NCBI RefSeq assembly: GCF_052115445.1
Contig: NZ_JBFRGR010000021.1
Coordinates: forward strand, 62,001 to 126,000
Direction of reading: 5' to 3'
Length of the DNA: 64,000 bases
Source of the DNA: Paenibacillus_E sp052115445
Lineage (GTDB): Bacteria; Bacillota; Bacilli; Paenibacillales; NBRC-103111
Both the position numbers and the translations under genes were made by a program. Numbering within the stretch: position 1 is the first letter of the stretch; every line of letters begins with the position of its first letter. The notes under the pieces are model-generated. The model had not been told where the DNA came from. It did no database searches and was given only the letters and a program-made list of their open reading frames with translations. Shown one piece after another: positions 43,231-52,229 of this stretch.

Positions 43231-43758
43231 ATGACACAACAGAACACATTTGAAATGAATCATGAAGGTACAGAATTGGTGATTACACGTATCGTTAACG
43301 CACCGCGCGAGCTTGTTTATAAAGTATGGACAGAGCCTGAACACTTAGCTGCATGGTGGGGGCCAACGGGTATGGAGTTGACGGTCGTATCACTGGATGT
43401 TCGCCCAGGGGGCCTTTTCCACTACGGAATGAAGTCACCGGAAGGTTTTGAAATGTTTGGCAGATTCGCGTATCAAGAGGTTGTTGCACCGGAGAAGCTT
43501 TCCTATGTGACCTCTTTCGCAGACACGGAAGGTAACGTAATTCGTGCACCGTTCAGCCCTATTTTCCCGCTTGAAATCTTAAATAAATTAACGTTCACCG
43601 AAGAAGATGGCAAAACGATCATCGTCATGAGCGGCGGCCCGATCAACGCCACGGAAGAAGAAATTCAGTTCTTCGCTTCGATGAAAGGTTCTATGGAAGA
43701 AGGATTTGGCGGAACCTTCAAGCAATTGGATGACTACATTGCGAAAATTACAGCTTAA
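43231..43758 (+). CDS. SRPBCC/AHSA1-domain protein
   Basis: 175 aa, one START-like (AHSA1) domain: ITRIVNAPRELVYKVWTEPEHLAAWWGP at the beginning, split here only as a motif, and the C-terminal helix around GFGGTFKQLDDYI. The fold has a hydrophobic ligand cavity; the ligand is unknown. GGAGG precedes the ATG. It is probably co-transcribed with the ArsR gene and terminated by the hairpin that follows. Confidence 0.88.
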   Translation: MTQQNTFEMNHEGTELVITRIVNAPRELVYKVWTEPEHLAAWWGPTGMELTVVSLDVRPGGLFHYGMKSPEGFEMFGRFAYQEVVAPEKLSYVTSFADTEGNVIRAPFSPIFPLEILNKLTFTEEDGKTIIVMSGGPINATEEEIQFFASMKGSMEEGFGGTFKQLDDYIAKITA

Positions 43759-43774
43759 TCTCATACACAAATAA

Positions 43775-43820
43775 CAAAAAACGAGCCATCAGAAGAACTC
43801 TTCTGTAGCTCGTTTTTGTT
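43775..43820. terminator. Bidirectional terminator
   Basis: ACAAAAAACGAGC / GCTCGTTTTTGT stem with an inner CAGAAGA / TCTTCTG pair. It separates the AHSA1 gene from the convergent ABC permease gene. Confidence 0.85.
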
Positions 43821-43825
43821 TGTAT

Positions 43826-44509
43826 TTATACAGCTGCTTTGCGCAGCAACCCATAGGAAATGAGCGAATAGATAACGACCAACGGGATCATATACCAGAA
43901 CAAATCCATGTAATTATCAGCTACCCAATGGCCAAAATCGCTCCATAGCTCGAAATGCGTCATCGTATAAGAACCAATCGTCCCAATTAGCAGCGTCGCT
44001 GTAAAAAAGATGTACATGGACATGCTGCCAAAACGGCGATGCAAGCTAGAAATAGCAAACCCGAGGAAAAAGCAGTGTACCAATAGGAGGATATTAAACC
44101 CCAGTATACCAATGTACGGCAGATTGCTCAGAAAACCTATTTTAAACAGATGTAAATTCACGTTCCACCCGTCTGTTGCTTGTTCAATGGCCGAAAGTAT
44201 GGTTAGGGCAATCCCCGAAATGCTATTTACCAAAAGGACAGTCAAGGCTGTACCTAAGAAATAATCTTTTCTCCGAATACTAAGACCAATGGCGAACGGG
44301 AACGTTTCTTTAATCGTCAGCGTACCTGCTACAAATGCATATACGAAGATAGAAGCAACCGCGCCTGTATTGATGGTTTCACCATTATTAAGTGAGAGAG
44401 CAATTAAAGCATTGATTAGAAAATTAGCGCCAAGGATGGCCCATGGAACCATAAACCATGTGTTCTTGTTCCTCAGATGGAGCATGACGACTTGCTTAAC
44501 TCGGTTCAT
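43826..44509 (-). CDS. ABC-2-like membrane protein of the GntR-linked transporter
   Basis: 227 aa with six hydrophobic segments (roughly 20-40, 48-68, 85-110, 130-155, 165-185 and 200-220). No binding-protein gene is present, so the transporter is an exporter type. It overlaps the ATPase gene by four bases (ATGA) and is the last gene of the GntR/ATPase/permease operon. Substrate unknown; relatives respond to cell-wall antibiotics. Confidence 0.85.
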   Translation of the reverse strand: MNRVKQVVMLHLRNKNTWFMVPWAILGANFLINALIALSLNNGETINTGAVASIFVYAFVAGTLTIKETFPFAIGLSIRRKDYFLGTALTVLLVNSISGIALTILSAIEQATDGWNVNLHLFKIGFLSNLPYIGILGFNILLLVHCFFLGFAISSLHRRFGSMSMYIFFTATLLIGTIGSYTMTHFELWSDFGHWVADNYMDLFWYMIPLVVIYSLISYGLLRKAAV

Positions 44510-45402
44510 AGTGATTCAGACCCCTTTCCCGCGACTTGCGTGCGTGTCAGATGAACGATCAATTGCTGAATTGATACTGGAGCAAATTCGAGTTCTAACT
44601 CTTCGGCATATGCCCGATCCTGCGTCGAGAGGGCACCGATGATCGTTGCTGTTCCAGCAGAACCAATTGCGTTGCGCTCCAACACCTCTTTCCCCCGTGT
44701 GAACGCATCTACCGCTGATTTCAAACCCGAAACCGTACAAGCACGGCCGCGTAATGCATCGGCATCTTCATTAAGAATCAACTTACCATTATCGATCACA
44801 AGCACATGCTCCAGTAAACGACTTACCTCGTCAATCAAATGCGTAGAGAGGATGACGGTCCGTGGATACTCTGCGTAATCTTGCAGCAAGCGATCATAGA
44901 AAAGTACGCGTGCTACAGCATCCAAGCCCAGATATGGCTCATCGAAGATTGTCAATGGTGCACGGCTAGCGAGCCCAACCACAATCCCCACGGAGGAGAG
45001 CATCCCTCTGGAAAGCTTTTTAATTTTCCTTTTGATCGGAAGTCGGAAATCTTCAATTAACGCGTTGGCATACGCATCATCCCAGTTCGGGTATAACGTT
45101 TTGGCAACCGCCAGCACGTCAATAATTCGGAAAGTATCCGGATATTTCTGGCTCTCTTTGATAAAACAAATCTGATTCAGCACACGACTATTCTCAAAAG
45201 GCTCTTCGCCAAACACCTTAAGCTCACCGCTTGTCGCGAACTGCTGGGCGGAGATCATATGCATGATGGTTGTTTTGCCTGCGCCATTTCTGCCGAGCAA
45301 GCCATAGATTTTGTTCGCTTCTACCGTAAAGCTGACCCCGTCAACAGCCTTAACTTGGCCATAGGCTTTCGTCAGTCCTTTTACCTCAACAACGTTCATC
45401 AT
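44506..45402 (-). CDS. ABC transporter ATPase (YtrB-like)
   Basis: 298 aa. Walker A GRNGAGKTT, signature region KKLSRGML (a non-canonical LSRGM), Walker B LTIFDEPYLGLD and switch histidine STHLIDE. The C-terminal 80 residues are a regulatory extension. The start codon overlaps the stop of the GntR gene (TAATG), and its end overlaps the permease start, so the three genes form one tightly coupled operon. Confidence 0.93.
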   Translation of the reverse strand: MMNVVEVKGLTKAYGQVKAVDGVSFTVEANKIYGLLGRNGAGKTTIMHMISAQQFATSGELKVFGEEPFENSRVLNQICFIKESQKYPDTFRIIDVLAVAKTLYPNWDDAYANALIEDFRLPIKRKIKKLSRGMLSSVGIVVGLASRAPLTIFDEPYLGLDAVARVLFYDRLLQDYAEYPRTVILSTHLIDEVSRLLEHVLVIDNGKLILNEDADALRGRACTVSGLKSAVDAFTRGKEVLERNAIGSAGTATIIGALSTQDRAYAEELELEFAPVSIQQLIVHLTRTQVAGKGSESL

Positions 45403-45761
45403 TAGGATTTCTCCCCTCTCCGCACCATTTCCGTCAATTGCTCTACCGTTATGCCCAGTTTCTCAGCTTCTTTCACCATCGTCACAACATATTGCTCATA
45501 AAAGAGTTCTTTCCGCTTCTCCATTAGCTTAGCCCTCGCTCCCTCCGCTACAAACATGCCAATTCCACGCTTCTTGTATAAAATCCCTTGGTCCACTAGC
45601 AGGTTAACACCCTTCGCTGCCGTTGCCGGATTGATCTGATAAAAGGCTGCAAATTGATTCGTAGAAGGAACCTGCGATTCTTCCAGCATGCGTGATTCGA
45701 TAATGTCATCTTCAATCTGTTCTGCGATTTGCACAAAAATCGGGCGGCTATCATCCATCAT
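45402..45761 (-). CDS. GntR family regulator, YtrA subfamily
   Basis: 119 aa from the ATG at 45761 (the next codon is also ATG). The N-terminal winged helix has IFVQIAEQIEDDII and VPSTNQFAAFYQINPATAAK; the short C-terminal helical dimerisation part is typical of YtrA-type GntR proteins. It probably represses its own operon by binding the inverted repeat about 40 bp upstream. Confidence 0.9.
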   Translation of the reverse strand: MMDDSRPIFVQIAEQIEDDIIESRMLEESQVPSTNQFAAFYQINPATAAKGVNLLVDQGILYKKRGIGMFVAEGARAKLMEKRKELFYEQYVVTMVKEAEKLGITVEQLTEMVRRGEKS

Positions 45762-45800
45762 AAATCCCACAATTCTCACCACCGCTTTCGTTACTACTTT

Positions 45801-45824
45801 GGTTAGTTACTCATGTAATTAACC
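45801..45824. promoter_or_regulatory. Inverted-repeat operator for the GntR-type regulator
   Basis: GGTTAGTTAC-TCAT-GTAATTAACC, arms matching at nine of ten positions. A further half-site (GGTAGTTAA) lies near 45868. Confidence 0.6.
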
Positions 45825-45950
45825 ATACAACCAAACAAGTTCCATGTCAAGCGAGTTACAAAAATTGGGTAGTTAAATAGTTGCCTTAGAGGGGAATACC
45901 AATAGGGCGTGGGCTGGGAGCCTGACGAGGTAAAGAAAAGGACAAGAGTT

Positions 45951-45990
45951 GGTTAAAGAGAGATAGAGATGGTTAAAGAGAGACATAGAG
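45951..45990. repeat. Tandem 20-bp repeat, two copies
   Basis: GGTTAAAGAGAGA starts both 45951-45970 and 45971-45990. It lies in the 5' region of the phosphoesterase gene; the rest of 45825-46020 holds no gene. Confidence 0.7.
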
Positions 45991-46031
45991 CAAGCGTATC
46001 ACTACATACTTAATAGAAAGGTAGGTTCTCT

Positions 46032-47153
46032 ATGTTTCTATCTATCATACGGAGTAGTTTCGTGGTTTTGTTGGGGTTAGCGTTGATTAACCCTGTTGGA
46101 GAAAGCATAAAGTCTACTCGCGCGTCACAGCATGCTGCTGTGCAAGTGGCGTCGCAAACTGCAGATGCACAAGATGAGCCGCAAACCGCTGCTGCACAAG
46201 ATGAGCCACAAACTACTACTGCAAAAGATGAGCCACAAACAACTACTGCACAAGATGAGCCACAAACCGCCGCACCGTTGTTTTCCTTCTCGGTGATGAG
46301 CGACGTTCATATCCTATCGTCGGACTCAGCTTCCCAGCGGCTTCTGCGGCAAGCGCTCGCAGATCACCATGAGCTGCGTCCTGACAGCAAGCTGCTTGTC
46401 CTGAACGGTGATCTCACGAATGGCAGTGAGAGCGATTATCGCAGTTTGCTGACGCTGCTTAGCCGCCAGCCCCATGCCCCTGTGCAGGCGACCATGGGCA
46501 ACCACGATTACTACGGCGTGTGGCGCAAGCCGGATGGCACGATGGATTACACGAAGATGAATTCTTCGTGGTCGAGTGCGAATGCGGTCGCGTTATTCGA
46601 CCGCATGATGGGGTATGACAAGCCGTATCACGAGCTTGTCGTGGAGGGCTATCGCTTCCTGTTCCTTAGCGGGGAAGCGTACAGGGACGTGGACGCATCC
46701 ATCAACGAGGATGCGTATCTCTCTCCCGCGCAGCTCAGCTGGCTGCGCGAGCGGCTCACGGCCGCGGGCTCGGCGGATGCCGGCAAGCCCGTGTTCGTGT
46801 TCCTCCACCAGCCGCTGCCGCGCACGCTGGATGGCACGGACCTGGAGCTGGGCGTCGTCCAGCACCAGGAACTGCGCGCGATACTTGACGCGCACCCGAA
46901 CGTCATTTTGTTCAGTGGGCACACCCACTGGAACGTTGAAACGACCAACCAAGTGAAGCAGCTGAAGTTTCTTGCTGCTTCGAGCGCCTCCATCCGTGAG
47001 GTATGGAGCGCCCAGAACGAGCCCGAGACGAAGTCGCTTAGCCAGAGCCTCGTCGTCGACGTCTACCCCAAACGCGTCGTCATTCTACGCCGGGAGCATA
47101 CTGAAAAGCGATGGATCGAGCCATCCATCGCGAAGGGGTATGATGTGAAGTAG
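46032..47153 (+). CDS. Secreted calcineurin-like metallophosphoesterase
   Basis: 373 aa. An N-terminal signal peptide or anchor (about 4-22), then a linker made of four 9-residue repeats (AQDEPQTAA-like, about 43-80) and a metallophosphoesterase domain with all five motifs: SDVH, GDLTNG, GNHDYY, HQP and GHTHWN, which bind two metals. It likely cleaves a phosphoester outside the membrane. The 3' two-thirds are visibly richer in GC than the surroundings. AAAGGTAGG-like sequence precedes the ATG. A strong terminator follows. Confidence 0.92.
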   Translation: MFLSIIRSSFVVLLGLALINPVGESIKSTRASQHAAVQVASQTADAQDEPQTAAAQDEPQTTTAKDEPQTTTAQDEPQTAAPLFSFSVMSDVHILSSDSASQRLLRQALADHHELRPDSKLLVLNGDLTNGSESDYRSLLTLLSRQPHAPVQATMGNHDYYGVWRKPDGTMDYTKMNSSWSSANAVALFDRMMGYDKPYHELVVEGYRFLFLSGEAYRDVDASINEDAYLSPAQLSWLRERLTAAGSADAGKPVFVFLHQPLPRTLDGTDLELGVVQHQELRAILDAHPNVILFSGHTHWNVETTNQVKQLKFLAASSASIREVWSAQNEPETKSLSQSLVVDVYPKRVVILRREHTEKRWIEPSIAKGYDVK

Positions 47154-47183
47154 ACTACAGTTTCTCCAAGTAGGATTATATAC

Positions 47184-47233
47184 AAAGAGTCTGTCTCAAA
47201 GTCAATTTAGACTTTTTGAGACAGACTCTTTTT
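47184..47233 (+). terminator. Terminator of the phosphoesterase gene
   Basis: AAAGAGTCTGTCTCAAA pairs with TTTTGAGACAGACTCTTT, followed by T. Confidence 0.9.
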
Positions 47234-47273
47234 CAGGTAATAACCGATGAGTAATAAGCTTGCTTCGACCATC

Positions 47274-47458
47274 TAACTGGATTTTCTCCATCTATTTGAA
47301 GTGGATTTCTCGAATTTGAAAGATTAACTGTATTTCCTGTAGCTATATTTCTCCAATTCCCACGTCCCTTCAAGTTTCATACAAATTAGATGGACTTTTT
47401 CCATTAAATCATGAAAATACGTCGAGTTCGAGCAAATTAGCTGTAGTTTCTACATCTA
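47274..47458. repeat. Four-box intergenic element, copy E
   Basis: Boxes start at 47274, 47325, 47387 and 47438 (51-62-51). Box 1 is TAACTGG-N7-CCATCTA and box 4 TAGCTGT-N7-ACATCTA. Box 2 ends in the variant GTAGCTA and box 3 in CCATTAA. It lies between two plus-strand genes, after the first gene's terminator. Confidence 0.85.
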
Positions 47459-47576
47459 AACACGAATTGGTAGTCATCGTTCATTTCTACGAAACAGCGC
47501 CTGACGGCTGCTCAGATTGGTTTTATTAACAATACGGGCCGACTCCCACGCAGCTACAGACGTATATGAATAATTG

Positions 47577-47610
47577 AAAGTCAGTCCTTCGGGGACTGGC
47601 TTTTTCTTTT
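47577..47610 (+). terminator. Terminator without an upstream gene
   Basis: AAAGTCAGTCC-TTCG-GGGACTGGCTTT stem followed by TTCTTTT. The stretch 47459-47576 has no ORF, so a short untranslated RNA may end here. Confidence 0.7.
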
Positions 47611-47701
47611 CAATTACGAAAAGATTCGATACGCTTGCAACAATTTAGCTTTTTACCAAGTCTATATTTACAACATTAGGAAATTGAGGTGAAAACAGTA
47701 T

Positions 47702-48685
47702 ATGAAATTCAAAACACGAATCAGGCATGTCATTGCCCTTGTCTTTGTCATGATGTTGTTCAATGTTATTAGCAATTTGCAGGCAAATGCTGCGCCACCA
47801 CCGCAAAGAGAATTTATTCCGCCTAAAGTCCCACCGGTCATCACCTTACTCGAGGAGACGCCGCTCTACTCCACAACAGACGAATCGCGCAAACCATTTG
47901 CCGCACTCACTCCTCAAAATGTGACCACGGTTGATGCAGAGCAAGCTTGGTACACCAAACAGCGCGGGGAAAAGGTATGGATTAAAATTAAGACCACCTG
48001 GGCTGGTGATCTCTGGATGCACCTGGATTATGACAAAATTGGCATCCTCAAGCCGCTTGATACGAACATTGCACTGCTCTGGGACTCCTATCTGTATACG
48101 CAACCATCTTTATCGACGAGAACGGATGCTGTACTCGCCCCGCAAACGGTTCATGCGAATGCCATATTTGAATCACCTGCATCCTACTTAACCAACTCTT
48201 ATCGCATTGAGACTTCTTGGCTAGGAGATATGTGGGTTGTCTCTCAACCTCAAATGTTACTAGATATGGAGATTGTGAATCAGGAGGTGGATCTGCCGAC
48301 CGCAACCTTGTACATGGAGGACTATGATACATCGAATCGTCTGCAACGTCCCTCGGATGTTAAGATGATTCCTCCACAGAAAGTATTTGCCTTGGAAAAA
48401 ACACAGAATGGCATCTACCATGTTCGGTCTCAGGATGGCAGTACTTTTTGGATTCAGCCTGATTTTGCTGAGCCTGTAGGGGCTGAAGCAATCAATGAAC
48501 GGCTTACTCTATTGAAGGACGTCAGGCTCTATCTGTTTCCAACAATGCCTTTCCCATCCTTCGGGGTGCTATCGGCTCAAACCGTAGATGCATTCGAACG
48601 ATGGACCGATCCGCAAGGTGAACGGTGGTACCATATTCATACTTGGGCCGGGGATATGTGGGTTCAGCCGGATAAGCCGCTATAG
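47702..48685 (+). CDS. Secreted protein with four SH3-like repeats
   Basis: 327 aa with a signal peptide (about 8-30, cleavage near NAAPPP) and four degenerate repeats of about 65-75 residues. Each starts with a strand such as TPLYSTTDES, LYTQPSL or VRLYLFPTMP and ends in a Trp motif (TTWAGDLWMHL, TSWLGDMWVV, STFWIQP, HTWAGDMWVQP). This pattern suggests bacterial SH3-type domains that bind the cell wall. No catalytic domain is seen. GAGGTG lies upstream of the ATG with a wide spacing. Confidence 0.8.
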   Translation: MKFKTRIRHVIALVFVMMLFNVISNLQANAAPPPQREFIPPKVPPVITLLEETPLYSTTDESRKPFAALTPQNVTTVDAEQAWYTKQRGEKVWIKIKTTWAGDLWMHLDYDKIGILKPLDTNIALLWDSYLYTQPSLSTRTDAVLAPQTVHANAIFESPASYLTNSYRIETSWLGDMWVVSQPQMLLDMEIVNQEVDLPTATLYMEDYDTSNRLQRPSDVKMIPPQKVFALEKTQNGIYHVRSQDGSTFWIQPDFAEPVGAEAINERLTLLKDVRLYLFPTMPFPSFGVLSAQTVDAFERWTDPQGERWYHIHTWAGDMWVQPDKPL

Positions 48686-48807
48686 GCGGAAACCCTGGAC
48701 ATATCAATACACTTAAACTGTCCGCATTCTGCAAAAAGGGTCCCCTCTAATAGAGAGAACGCCTAGCAACATCTATTCTACTAATCCTATGTTTCACCCT
48801 GCTGAGC

Positions 48808-49635
48808 TTACTTATAGACACTTTCCCCAGCATCCTGCACGTATAGCGCCTTCAAAGGTACCATGGATTCCTGTGGAACGTAGTATTTAAATGGATCTTT
48901 GTCAATAACGCCCAATAGCTGCTTACGTTGCGGTGATGCATTTTCCAACAACCGGTCAGAAGCGTTGCGGTAATCGATCGGCCTCATCCAGATCGGACTA
49001 TAGCCTAGAAACAATTGTCTGCGTGTAAACTCAGAGCGGTTAGGCGCCCCAGCATGCCATAGGTTTTGCGGGAAAATAAATACATCCCCAGGTTTACCAC
49101 AGACTTGCACTTCGCCAACCACTTGACCATTCACGTCCTGGCTCCCGGGATGAAACGGCTTATTATGAGAACCTGGTATGACTTTCGTATTGCCGCGGTC
49201 CGGCTGTGACATGTCGCTTAGAATGTAGCACGTTTTGATGTAATACGTAGAGGTGATGCCGTTTTGTTGGGGGAACTGCGGATGCGGTCCGTCTTGATGC
49301 CAGTTAATGAAACTGTGTGATTCGGTTTTCACATCGTTCGGATTCGGTTTCCGAATGGTCAAATGCGAGATATGCAGTTGAATGTTAAAACCCAGCAGAT
49401 TGACCATTAGCGGGAGCAGAGAAGGCTCGTCGATCAGTGAAGCAATTTCACCGTCACGCTCCACACTGTTATAAATGTTATGGGCTAAGGATTCTGGCTC
49501 CTCGGCAACGATCCTATCAATGGCGGCATTCAACCGATTGACCTTTTCTTCCGATAAAATGCCAGGTAAAATTAAATAACCGTCCTCATTAAATTGTTGA
49601 ATTAAGGCAGGTATGTTCAGATTATTTGTAGTCAT
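48808..49635 (-). CDS. PhyH family Fe(II)/2-oxoglutarate dioxygenase
   Basis: 275 aa from the ATG at 49635 (AAAGGAGCG upstream; the frame is open to 49734). Iron ligands: His and Asp in NWHQDGPH and the distal His in NLWHAGAPNRS, followed by an Arg-rich ERRQLF-like segment that binds 2-oxoglutarate (EFTRRQLF). It would hydroxylate a small molecule in the cytosol. It is the last gene of a regulator/kinase/permeases/binding-protein set, 100 bp after the binding-protein gene, suggesting that it acts on the imported compound or a product of it. Confidence 0.9.
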   Translation of the reverse strand: MTTNNLNIPALIQQFNEDGYLILPGILSEEKVNRLNAAIDRIVAEEPESLAHNIYNSVERDGEIASLIDEPSLLPLMVNLLGFNIQLHISHLTIRKPNPNDVKTESHSFINWHQDGPHPQFPQQNGITSTYYIKTCYILSDMSQPDRGNTKVIPGSHNKPFHPGSQDVNGQVVGEVQVCGKPGDVFIFPQNLWHAGAPNRSEFTRRQLFLGYSPIWMRPIDYRNASDRLLENASPQRKQLLGVIDKDPFKYYVPQESMVPLKALYVQDAGESVYK

Positions 49636-49693
49636 AGTGATTCGCTCCTTTTTATAGGATAACTTTAAATTTACACGAGTAAATAATAGTGGT

Positions 49694-49725
49694 AAAGGAA
49701 GGAGGAAGCACCCTCTCCTTCCTTT
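49694..49725 (-). terminator. Hairpin between binding-protein and dioxygenase genes
   Basis: A perfect 11-bp inverted repeat AAAGGAAGGAG / CTCCTTCCTTT with a 10-nt loop. It lacks a strong T run, so it may be a partial terminator or an mRNA-stabilising hairpin. Confidence 0.6.
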
Positions 49726-49735
49726 CCTCACCATT

Positions 49736-51274
49736 TTACTTCAAGTAGCCAAGTTCTTTAATCCTTTTCTCCGCTGCATCCAAATACGCTTTATAATTCA
49801 TGGAACTTTCCAATGTTTTGAGGAAGCTGTCATACTCGCTGAGCGGACGTTTGCCATACAGGAATTTGGAAAACTCCTCTTCAATGTAACGGCTCGCGTC
49901 TGCGGCATTATAGCCGGTTGGCATGTCAACAAAACCTGCCAATCCATCGATATGCGGCTGTTTACTTGCAAATTCCATAAATTTGGCCTGCGGACCGAAT
50001 TTCACTGTCAAATACTCCATTTCCGGCCGTCCTGCGAATTGATACAACCAGAAGTAACCACCTTCTTTGCCCATCAGATCGGTCGGAACCACTTTAGTTC
50101 CTTCGAGATTGTAGTGCCTGCCCTTCACGCCGTATTGTACCAGCAAAGAACCATCTTTCGATGAAACATAATTAAGCAATTCGATGACCTTTTGCAGCTT
50201 CTCCGGATTTTTTTCAAGCGACTTCGGAATCGCATACATAGCTGCTGACTTCCCAATGTCGTAGACGCTTGCATATTTGCCGCCTGGACCTTTCAACGCA
50301 TCGACCTGCACCCATTTGGCATTCGGATTAACCGCTTTCATCTGTTCAACGAATTGGTCCTTCGTCATATTCGGCCAATCCAGATAAACGATACCGGCTT
50401 GCCCTTTAATCGCCTTTTGTTGATGCTGGAGGCCTGTATTGGCCAAAAGCTCAGGATCCACAGAGCCAGAAGCAATCATTTTCTGAACAAAAGCAAGCGC
50501 ATCCTTCATTCCAGGATCATACAGCGCGTTCACCATTTTATTATCTCTAACATAGATGCTCGGTGTACCACCGTCTTGACCAACGCCAAAGGCTCCGAAA
50601 ACGGTATCAAATGCACCCGCTTTACCGCCTGTGAGACCATACGTATCTTTCTTTCCATTGCCGTCCGGATCCTTCTCTGTAAATGCTTTGGCCACTTCGA
50701 GCAATTCATCCGGTGTGGTAGGAACCTTCAGGTTCAACTTATCCAACCAATCCTGACGAATCCAATACGTATTGTAGGGAACCTGCGGTGACTTCGAAAT
50801 TGCATACGTTTTACCGCCTAGCATCCCTTTCTTCAAGCTGTCCTCGCCAATAAAGTCTTTGGTTGGCTTCAGTTTGTCTAAATAAGGCGTCAGGTCAAGA
50901 AGAAGGCCTTGATCTGTGAATTGTTTTAGTTGCTGGCGGTCTACAGCGAACAAGTCCGGGAAGTTTGCAGAAGACATACGTACATTCAACTGATTTTTAT
51001 AATCATCGCCTGATGCATATACGGTTAAATTGAGATCTGTGTTCAACACCTTATCTATCTCTTGCTTAATAATGTCTTGATCTGGAGAAGGAAGACCGCT
51101 GCCGGTTTCAATGATATCAAGCTTAACTGGTTTTGAGCTAGTAACCGCTTTGGTGCTCTCCGCTGGTTTGTCAGCGGGTTTATCTGCAGCAGGTGCTCCA
51201 CCGCAGCCGGCAATTAGTGTTCCACCGGTGAAAGTCATAGCGAGAAGCATAGGTACGAGCAATTTCCTTTTCAT
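49736..51274 (-). CDS. Extracellular solute-binding lipoprotein (LplA-like), system 4
   Basis: 512 aa with lipobox IAGC (Cys24) and an Ala/Lys/Pro linker. The solute-binding fold is of the long LplA/YtcQ type, with DPDGNGKKDTYGLTGG, a segment common in this subfamily. AAGGGG precedes the ATG. It follows two permease genes in the same operon. Substrate unknown. Confidence 0.93.
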   Translation of the reverse strand: MKRKLLVPMLLAMTFTGGTLIAGCGGAPAADKPADKPAESTKAVTSSKPVKLDIIETGSGLPSPDQDIIKQEIDKVLNTDLNLTVYASGDDYKNQLNVRMSSANFPDLFAVDRQQLKQFTDQGLLLDLTPYLDKLKPTKDFIGEDSLKKGMLGGKTYAISKSPQVPYNTYWIRQDWLDKLNLKVPTTPDELLEVAKAFTEKDPDGNGKKDTYGLTGGKAGAFDTVFGAFGVGQDGGTPSIYVRDNKMVNALYDPGMKDALAFVQKMIASGSVDPELLANTGLQHQQKAIKGQAGIVYLDWPNMTKDQFVEQMKAVNPNAKWVQVDALKGPGGKYASVYDIGKSAAMYAIPKSLEKNPEKLQKVIELLNYVSSKDGSLLVQYGVKGRHYNLEGTKVVPTDLMGKEGGYFWLYQFAGRPEMEYLTVKFGPQAKFMEFASKQPHIDGLAGFVDMPTGYNAADASRYIEEEFSKFLYGKRPLSEYDSFLKTLESSMNYKAYLDAAEKRIKELGYLK

Positions 51275-51368
51275 AGATACCCCTTCTTTCTTTCAAAGTT
51301 AATGATGTTTCAATATGTCGCCGTTACCTGAATCTCAGGCTGCAGTCCTGATCATCTGGCATACGGGG

Positions 51369-52229
51369 TCAACCCTTGACAGAGCCCATAAGCATGCCTT
51401 TGGTGAAATGCTTTTGGATAAACGGATATACAAGAATAATGGGTAAGCTTGCAGCGACAACAGATGCCATTTGCATCGTTTCAGTGGGCAGCATATTTTC
51501 AGCATTTTCCAGCGGTTGCTGGGTAAGCATGAGAATTTCACGAATAACGACTTGCAAAGGAAATAAACTGCGGTCTGTCACATACATAATCGCTTGGAAA
51601 AATTCATTCCAATGGCCGACCATATAAAACAAACCAATTGTGAGCATAGATGGCATTGAGAGCGGCAATACGATTTGCCATAAAATCCGGAATTCCTTTG
51701 CGCCATCCATCCGTGCGGATTCAAACAACTCTTCAGGAAGGCTTTCAAAAAAACTTTTCATAATCAGGATATTAAAACTCCAAATCGCATTTGGTAATAT
51801 CATAGACCAAACAGAATCCAAGAGCCCTAGAGACTTTACAACTAAATAAGTTGGAATGAGCCCCCCGCTGAACAACATTGTAAAGACGACCATGAGAAGG
51901 AACAAGCTTCTGCCTGGCAGATTGCGGCGACTTAGTGGATAAGCCATTAGGGATGTCAATATCAGGTTTACCAGCGTACCTACAACGGTGATGAAGATCG
52001 TCACCCAGAAAGCCTTTGGTATATTCGTTTCGGTGAAAAGCTTGTGATACGCACTAAAGGTGACGGATTTCGGAATGAGGATGAAGCCTCCGTTTTTCAG
52101 TACCTCAGAGAATGGAGTAATGGATACGGCGATTACATACATCAGCGGTAGAATTGCCGCTAGCGCAGCAAGCCCGAGAATGATAATGACGATCGTATTC
52201 ACGATCCGGTCTTCCCAGCCTCTTACCAT
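51369..52229 (-). CDS. ABC transporter permease (LplC-like), system 4
   Basis: 286 aa, six expected membrane helices. EAA loop ELFESARMDGAKEFRILWQI and the terminal HFTKGMLMGSVKG are typical. It overlaps the upstream permease gene by seven bases. GGGGTGAGG precedes the ATG. Confidence 0.94.
   Translation of the reverse strand: MVRGWEDRIVNTIVIIILGLAALAAILPLMYVIAVSITPFSEVLKNGGFILIPKSVTFSAYHKLFTETNIPKAFWVTIFITVVGTLVNLILTSLMAYPLSRRNLPGRSLFLLMVVFTMLFSGGLIPTYLVVKSLGLLDSVWSMILPNAIWSFNILIMKSFFESLPEELFESARMDGAKEFRILWQIVLPLSMPSMLTIGLFYMVGHWNEFFQAIMYVTDRSLFPLQVVIREILMLTQQPLENAENMLPTETMQMASVVAASLPIILVYPFIQKHFTKGMLMGSVKG

Noticed and set aside
46593..46993. Overlapping 113-119-aa ORFs on both strands in the GC-rich part of the phosphoesterase gene
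   Set aside because: Expected shadows of a GC-rich coding region with intact catalytic motifs in the main frame.
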